Origin: Yersinia bercovieri ATCC 43970 | GTDB lineage: Bacteria > Pseudomonadota > Gammaproteobacteria > Enterobacterales > Enterobacteriaceae | Direction: 5' to 3' | DNA: 64,000 nucleotides | Assembly: GCF_013282745.1 (NCBI RefSeq) | Contig: NZ_CP054044.1 | Location: 2,604,001-2,668,000 of the forward strand | Part shown: piece after piece, positions 60,073-64,000 of the stretch | Layout: each line of letters starts with the position of its first letter | Numbering within the stretch: position 1 is the first letter of the stretch | Notes under the pieces: generated by a model | The model's database searches: none | What the model saw: only the letters and a program-made list of their open reading frames with translations | Told to the model about the DNA's origin: nothing | Position numbers and translations under genes: made by a program

Positions 60073-61968
60073 CTAATCTGCTTCTACACCCGGAGGAAGA
60101 GGGGCCGCATCCGGTAATTCAGTATTGTTATCACCTAACAAAATGTGGTCGAGGATTTGGCGAGTAATGGTGCCTACCGCCGGCCCTGCACCGCCATTTT
60201 CCAGAATCATGGCGACAGAGACCGTAGGGTTGTCGTAAGGGGCAAAGGCAACCATCAATTTGTGGTCACGTAAGTGCTCCGCGACTTTGTGCGCATTATA
60301 GGTTTCATAACTGTAAACCTGTGCTGTCCCTGATTTTGCCGCAGCCTTATAGGGCGTGCCTTCAAAGAATTTACGACCCGTCCCGTTGGGGCGGTTAGCA
60401 ACACCATACATGCCATCTTTGGCGATCTCCCAATAGCCGGAGTGAATATCGCCAATTTGCGTGGTATCTTCTTGTTTATAGGGCACTAATACACCATCAA
60501 CTCGGGTGCTTTGCAGCAGATGTGGGGTTTTAACCGCCCCATCATTAATCAGCGTCATCAATGCTTTTGCCATCTGAATGGGGGTGGCTGTCCAATAACC
60601 CTGACCGATACCCACTGGGATAGTATCCCCTTGATACCAAGGTTTTTTATGGCGTTTTTGTTTCCATTCACGAGTTGGCATCAGACCCGCCCGCTCTTCG
60701 GACAGATCAATACCAGTATATTCACCGTAACCGAACTTGGTCATCCAGGCGGACAAACGGTCAATCCCCATGTCATAAGCCACCTGATAGAAGAAGGTAT
60801 CCGCCGACTCCTCCAGTGCCTTGGTGACATTCAATCGGCCGTGGCCCCACTTTTTCCAGTCGCGGAAACGTTTTTCCGAACCGGGTAGTTGCCACCAGCC
60901 GGGATCGAACAGGCTGGTATTTTTGGTGATGACATTCGCACTCAGTGCAGACACAGCGATATAAGGTTTTACCGTCGACGCCGGCGGGTAGACACCTTGG
61001 GTCGCGCGGTTAATTAGTGGGCGATTGGGATCATTCAGTAGCCCCTGATAATCTTTGTTGGTGATGCCATCGACAAATAGATTCGGGTCATAACTTGGAT
61101 TCGACACCAAAGCCAATATGCCGCCTGTGCGGGGGTCAGTAACCACGACTGCCGCACGGCTACCGCTAAGCAATTGTTCAATATAGGTTTGCAGGTGTAA
61201 GTCGAGGGTCAGATAGATATCTTTGCCGGCCTGCGGCGGCTGCTCATGCAACTGACGAATCACCCGGCCACGGTTATTGACTTCAACTTCTTCATAGCCG
61301 GTTTTACCGTGCAATACGGATTCATAATAGCGCTCAATACCGAGCTTGCCGATATCGTGGGTGGCGGCATAGTTAGCAAGAATGCCCTCTTTATCCAACC
61401 GTTCGACATCTTTATCGTTGATCTTGGAAACATAACCGATAACGTGAGTCAGGGCAGAGCCGTATGGGTAGAAGCGGCGCTGATAGCCTTTGACTTCAAT
61501 ACCGGGGAAGCGGAATTGGTTAACGGCGAAACGGGCAACCTGAACCTCAGTCAGCGGTGTTTTAACCGCAATGGAGGTAAAGCGACGTGAGCGCTTACGC
61601 TCTTTTTCAAAGTTAGCGATATCCTCATCCGTCAGATCCACTATCGGGCGTAGTGCATTGAGCGTGGCGGGGAGGTCTTCGATTTTTTCCGGCATCAATT
61701 CTAATTGATAAATGGTCCGGTTCATTGCCAGTGGGGTGCCGTTACGGTCAAATATCATGCCACGGCTGGGGGCGATAGGTACTAGCTTGATGCGGTTTTC
61801 ATTGGAGCGGGTGCGATAGTCTTCGAAGCGCACTATCTGCAAATTGTACATGTTTGCGACCAATACCCCACTTAGCAGCAGGATACCGAGAAAAGCCACT
61901 AAGGCGCGGCGGACAAACAGGGCTGACTCAGCCGAATAGTCGCGAAAAGAGTTAGGTTCTTTTTTCAT
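60073..61968 (-). CDS. mrdA: Penicillin-binding protein 2
   Basis: A 631-residue class-B transpeptidase for cell elongation. Membrane anchor near residues 22-42, pedestal domain, then SxxK in PPASTVKPYIAVSAL, SxN-type ESADTFFYQV and KSGTAQVY. It partners RodA, encoded next. Confidence 0.97.
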   Translation of the reverse strand: MKKEPNSFRDYSAESALFVRRALVAFLGILLLSGVLVANMYNLQIVRFEDYRTRSNENRIKLVPIAPSRGMIFDRNGTPLAMNRTIYQLELMPEKIEDLPATLNALRPIVDLTDEDIANFEKERKRSRRFTSIAVKTPLTEVQVARFAVNQFRFPGIEVKGYQRRFYPYGSALTHVIGYVSKINDKDVERLDKEGILANYAATHDIGKLGIERYYESVLHGKTGYEEVEVNNRGRVIRQLHEQPPQAGKDIYLTLDLHLQTYIEQLLSGSRAAVVVTDPRTGGILALVSNPSYDPNLFVDGITNKDYQGLLNDPNRPLINRATQGVYPPASTVKPYIAVSALSANVITKNTSLFDPGWWQLPGSEKRFRDWKKWGHGRLNVTKALEESADTFFYQVAYDMGIDRLSAWMTKFGYGEYTGIDLSEERAGLMPTREWKQKRHKKPWYQGDTIPVGIGQGYWTATPIQMAKALMTLINDGAVKTPHLLQSTRVDGVLVPYKQEDTTQIGDIHSGYWEIAKDGMYGVANRPNGTGRKFFEGTPYKAAAKSGTAQVYSYETYNAHKVAEHLRDHKLMVAFAPYDNPTVSVAMILENGGAGPAVGTITRQILDHILLGDNNTELPDAAPLPPGVEAD

Positions 61969-62060
61969 CCCGCAGCTACTTCATGTTGCCCAAAACCAGC
62001 ATTTGTCCTAAAACTCGCACTTTACTCAATGCCATCATTTTACTCAGGTTCATCGCCCGC

Positions 62061-62531
62061 TTATTCCCGGTGATAGGGGTGATTGGTCGTAATACTCCAG
62101 GCGCGATAGAGGCTCTCGGCCACTAATACACGCACTAAAGGATGGGGTAGCGTTAGCACTGAGAGCGACCAGCTCTGCTCGGCGGCAGCTTTACAGGCCG
62201 GGGCTAACCCCTCAGGCCCGCCAATCAACAGACTGACATCACGGCCATCCTGCTTCCAGCGCTCTAATTGCTGAGCTAATTGCGGGGTCTCCCAGGGAGT
62301 GCCTGGGATATCCAGCGTGACAATGCGGTTGTTTTTGCCAACCGCCGCCAGCATTAGCTCGCCCTCTTTTTCCAAAATGCGTTTGATATCGGCATTTTTG
62401 CCCCGCTTACCTGCCGGTATCTCTACCAACTCTAAGGGCATATCTTTGGGAAAGCGGCGCAGGTAATCGGTAAAACCTGTCTGCACCCAGTCAGGCATTT
62501 TAGTGCCGACGGCTACCAGTTGCAGTTTCAC
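62061..62531 (-). CDS. rlmH: 23S rRNA pseudouridine-1915 N3-methyltransferase
   Basis: A 156-residue SPOUT methyltransferase. [17 protein letters not shown] and [20 protein letters not shown] are the knot residues. It acts on the assembled ribosome. It lies three bases after rsfS. Confidence 0.97.
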   Translation of the reverse strand: MKLQLVAVGTKMPDWVQTGFTDYLRRFPKDMPLELVEIPAGKRGKNADIKRILEKEGELMLAAVGKNNRIVTLDIPGTPWETPQLAQQLERWKQDGRDVSLLIGGPEGLAPACKAAAEQSWSLSVLTLPHPLVRVLVAESLYRAWSITTNHPYHRE

Positions 62532-62534
62532 CGC

Positions 62535-62852
62535 TTAGCTCCAGAGTTTTTCCAGTTCATACAGACGGCGGCTCTCTTCTTGCATCACATGGACAATCAC
62601 TTCGCCCAGATCAACCACAACCCAGTCAGAGACACCCTGACCTTCAACGCCCAGTGGGATCATGCCTGCAACACGGGACTCTTGTACCAGATTATCTGCC
62701 AGAGCCATAACATGGCGGGTCGAGGTACCGGTGCAGATGATCATGCAATCAGTGATACTGGACTTACCTTGAACATCCAGAGCAATAATGTCCTGGCCTT
62801 TCAAATCATCGAGCTTGTCGATAACAAATTCTTGGAGCGCTTTACCTTGCAA
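62535..62852 (-). CDS. rsfS: Ribosome silencing factor RsfS
   Basis: A 105-residue protein that binds uL14 and blocks subunit joining under starvation. [20 protein letters not shown] and [17 protein letters not shown] are family hallmarks. It is followed closely by rlmH. Confidence 0.97.
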   Translation of the reverse strand: MQGKALQEFVIDKLDDLKGQDIIALDVQGKSSITDCMIICTGTSTRHVMALADNLVQESRVAGMIPLGVEGQGVSDWVVVDLGEVIVHVMQEESRRLYELEKLWS

Positions 62853-62878
62853 AGGTTCCCCCTCGGGTGTTTTCTGTC

Positions 62879-63006
62879 TATACCCTTCGTCCTTGAAGTT
62901 GCAGGGTTGTTAGCTACACTAACTCACCCGAATCACTTACTAATGTAAGCTCATCGGGATGCGTGCGCTTGCTGCCTACCTGCAACGCCAAGTTCTTTGG
63001 ATATAT
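62879..63006. repeat. ERIC-type repeat 2
   Basis: A 128-bp element from TATACCC to GGATATA contains AAGTTGCAGGGTTGTTAGCT, a CGAATCACTTACTAATGTAA core and GCTCATCGGGATGCGTGCGC, close to the ERIC consensus. It fills the gap where other enterics have cobC. Confidence 0.85.
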
Positions 63007-63145
63007 AATGTTCTTAGGTACTGTTTTGCGGGAGATTCCGCGAACAGTTACCGGTATGAACAGTTATAATGTATCGGTTTTTCAGTGAATACCTGAAATT
63101 TAGCGGCGGAGTATAACATGGGTCAATGCGTCGCGATATAAACCC

Positions 63146-63808
63146 TCAGCCGCGATACAAACCTTGTAATTCAATATATCGCTGCACAGCACGTGGTAGC
63201 AGGTCATCGCAACTTTCACCATGATGACGTCGGTGGCGAATATCAGTTGCAGAAATGTCCAACAGTGGTGTATCTGCCAAATAGATTGCCCCCTGTGGCC
63301 GCAGGCTCAACGCGAGTGGATCAAAGACCCGGTGTTCGTCGAGCCACTGCTGCAACGCTGGTGTTTCCAGTGTTTGGGCATAACCAGGGCGGGCACAGAC
63401 CAACAGATGGCACACATCTAACAGTGATTCCCAGCGATACCACTTATGCAGTGACAATAATGAATCCTGCCCAATGATAAACGCTAACGGCACTTCAGCA
63501 CCACGTTCTTTACGCAGAGATTCAAGTGTATCGATGGTGAATGATGGCGTGTCACGTAATAACTCTCGTGAATCAACGCTAAACAGCGGATTATCGGCAA
63601 TCGCCAACTCAACCATTTTCAGCCGTTGCTGTGCATTGGCCTCAGGTTGAGGGCGATGAGGCGGCACATGATTAGGCAGTAAAATAATGTGTTGCAGGCC
63701 CACTTGTTGCGCCAAAGCTTCAACTGGCTTCAAATGGCCATAATGAATTGGATCAAAAGTACCGCCGAACAGGGCATGTAGGGTGCGAGTCGGGGAGTTA
63801 TTGGGCAT
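63146..63808 (-). CDS. nadD: Nicotinate-nucleotide adenylyltransferase
   Basis: A 220-residue NAD-synthesis enzyme. [16 protein letters not shown] contains the HxGH box, and [13 protein letters not shown] the ISxTxxR motif. ATG 63808 (MPNNSPTR) lies within the holA 3' end and matches normal length. Confidence 0.96.
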   Translation of the reverse strand: MPNNSPTRTLHALFGGTFDPIHYGHLKPVEALAQQVGLQHIILLPNHVPPHRPQPEANAQQRLKMVELAIADNPLFSVDSRELLRDTPSFTIDTLESLRKERGAEVPLAFIIGQDSLLSLHKWYRWESLLDVCHLLVCARPGYAQTLETPALQQWLDEHRVFDPLALSLRPQGAIYLADTPLLDISATDIRHRRHHGESCDDLLPRAVQRYIELQGLYRG

Positions 63809-64000
63809 TAAAAAAGCTCTCAGGTAAAATTTTGCCACACATCAGCATAGATAGCGTTTCTAACTCAGGCCAGATTGATTGACCATAATCCTGTTTCAGG
63901 CGAATTTCCATTTGTGTCAGCAAATGAACGGCTTGTTGCAGTTGCTGCATGGAGAGACGTTGCAGTGCCTGAGTCATCATTGGGCGGCGGTTCTGCCACA
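63798..64000 (-). CDS. holA: DNA polymerase III delta subunit (5' part outside window)
   Basis: The C-terminal 67 residues of Hol[21 protein letters not shown] and [20 protein letters not shown] match the conserved end of the clamp-loader delta subunit. The frame runs off the right edge. It overlaps nadD by 11 bp. Confidence 0.93.
   Translation of the reverse strand, partial: WQNRRPMMTQALQRLSMQQLQQAVHLLTQMEIRLKQDYGQSIWPELETLSMLMCGKILPESFFNAQ

Overview
The window looks like a Yersinia chromosome carrying a nearly complete temperate prophage. The host segment (about 43.4-64 kb) has the enteric order cspE, crcB, tatE, lipA, lipB, ybeD, dacA, rlpA, mrdB, mrdA, rlmH, rsfS, nadD, holA. There is no cobC between rsfS and nadD, and there are two ERIC-type repeats. 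Genus is inferred from gene order and protein character; the species cannot be fixed from sequence alone.

Prophage, about 1-43.3 kb. The left edge is cut inside a P4-type tyrosine integrase. Next comes an early region (1.3-9.3 kb): AlpA regulator, a minus-strand ribbon-helix-helix regulator, a C4-like antisense RNA followed by an icd-like gene and an ORF6N antirepressor-like gene (an arrangement like P1 immI), several tiny genes including a DUF4222 protein, and a Toprim primase / DUF927 helicase. A Q-type antiterminator (10.6 kb) precedes the lysis genes (holin, M15 endolysin, Rz with embedded Rz1). Packaging and head genes (15.5-23.9 kb) are lambda-like: TerS, GpA-type TerL, gpW, portal, S49 protease, scaffold, gpD, gpE and gpFI/FII-like. 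The tail (24-35.9 kb) is Mu-like and contractile: sheath, tube, frameshifted chaperone, tape measure, gpN, gpP, gp45-gp48, fibre and Tfa. The phage is therefore a myovirus chimera with lambda-type head and Mu-type tail modules.

Accessory right arm, 36-43 kb. This is the least ordinary part. It holds a small membrane protein convergent with a DUF4225 protein, a minus-strand operon coding a nucleotidyltransferase-like protein plus an unrecognised partner, and three unlisted microproteins (35-49 aa) upstream in the same direction. Each microprotein gene, and the nucleotidyltransferase gene, is preceded by a copy of a GCTAACCCA-type repeat. A large serine recombinase follows. Two inverted copies of a roughly 113-bp dyad built from 9-bp GTCGGTTCA units lie near the two ends of the prophage (1072-1184 and 42769-42881) and may be replication iterons.

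Host segment, 43.4-64 kb. Here are roxA, an Atm1-like ABC exporter, a monooxygenase-fold protein, a PphA-type phosphatase, an acyltransferase, a LuxR-type regulator, cold-shock proteins, a fluoride channel, a diguanylate cyclase, tatE, and then the lipoate and cell-elongation genes through holA, which is cut by the right edge.
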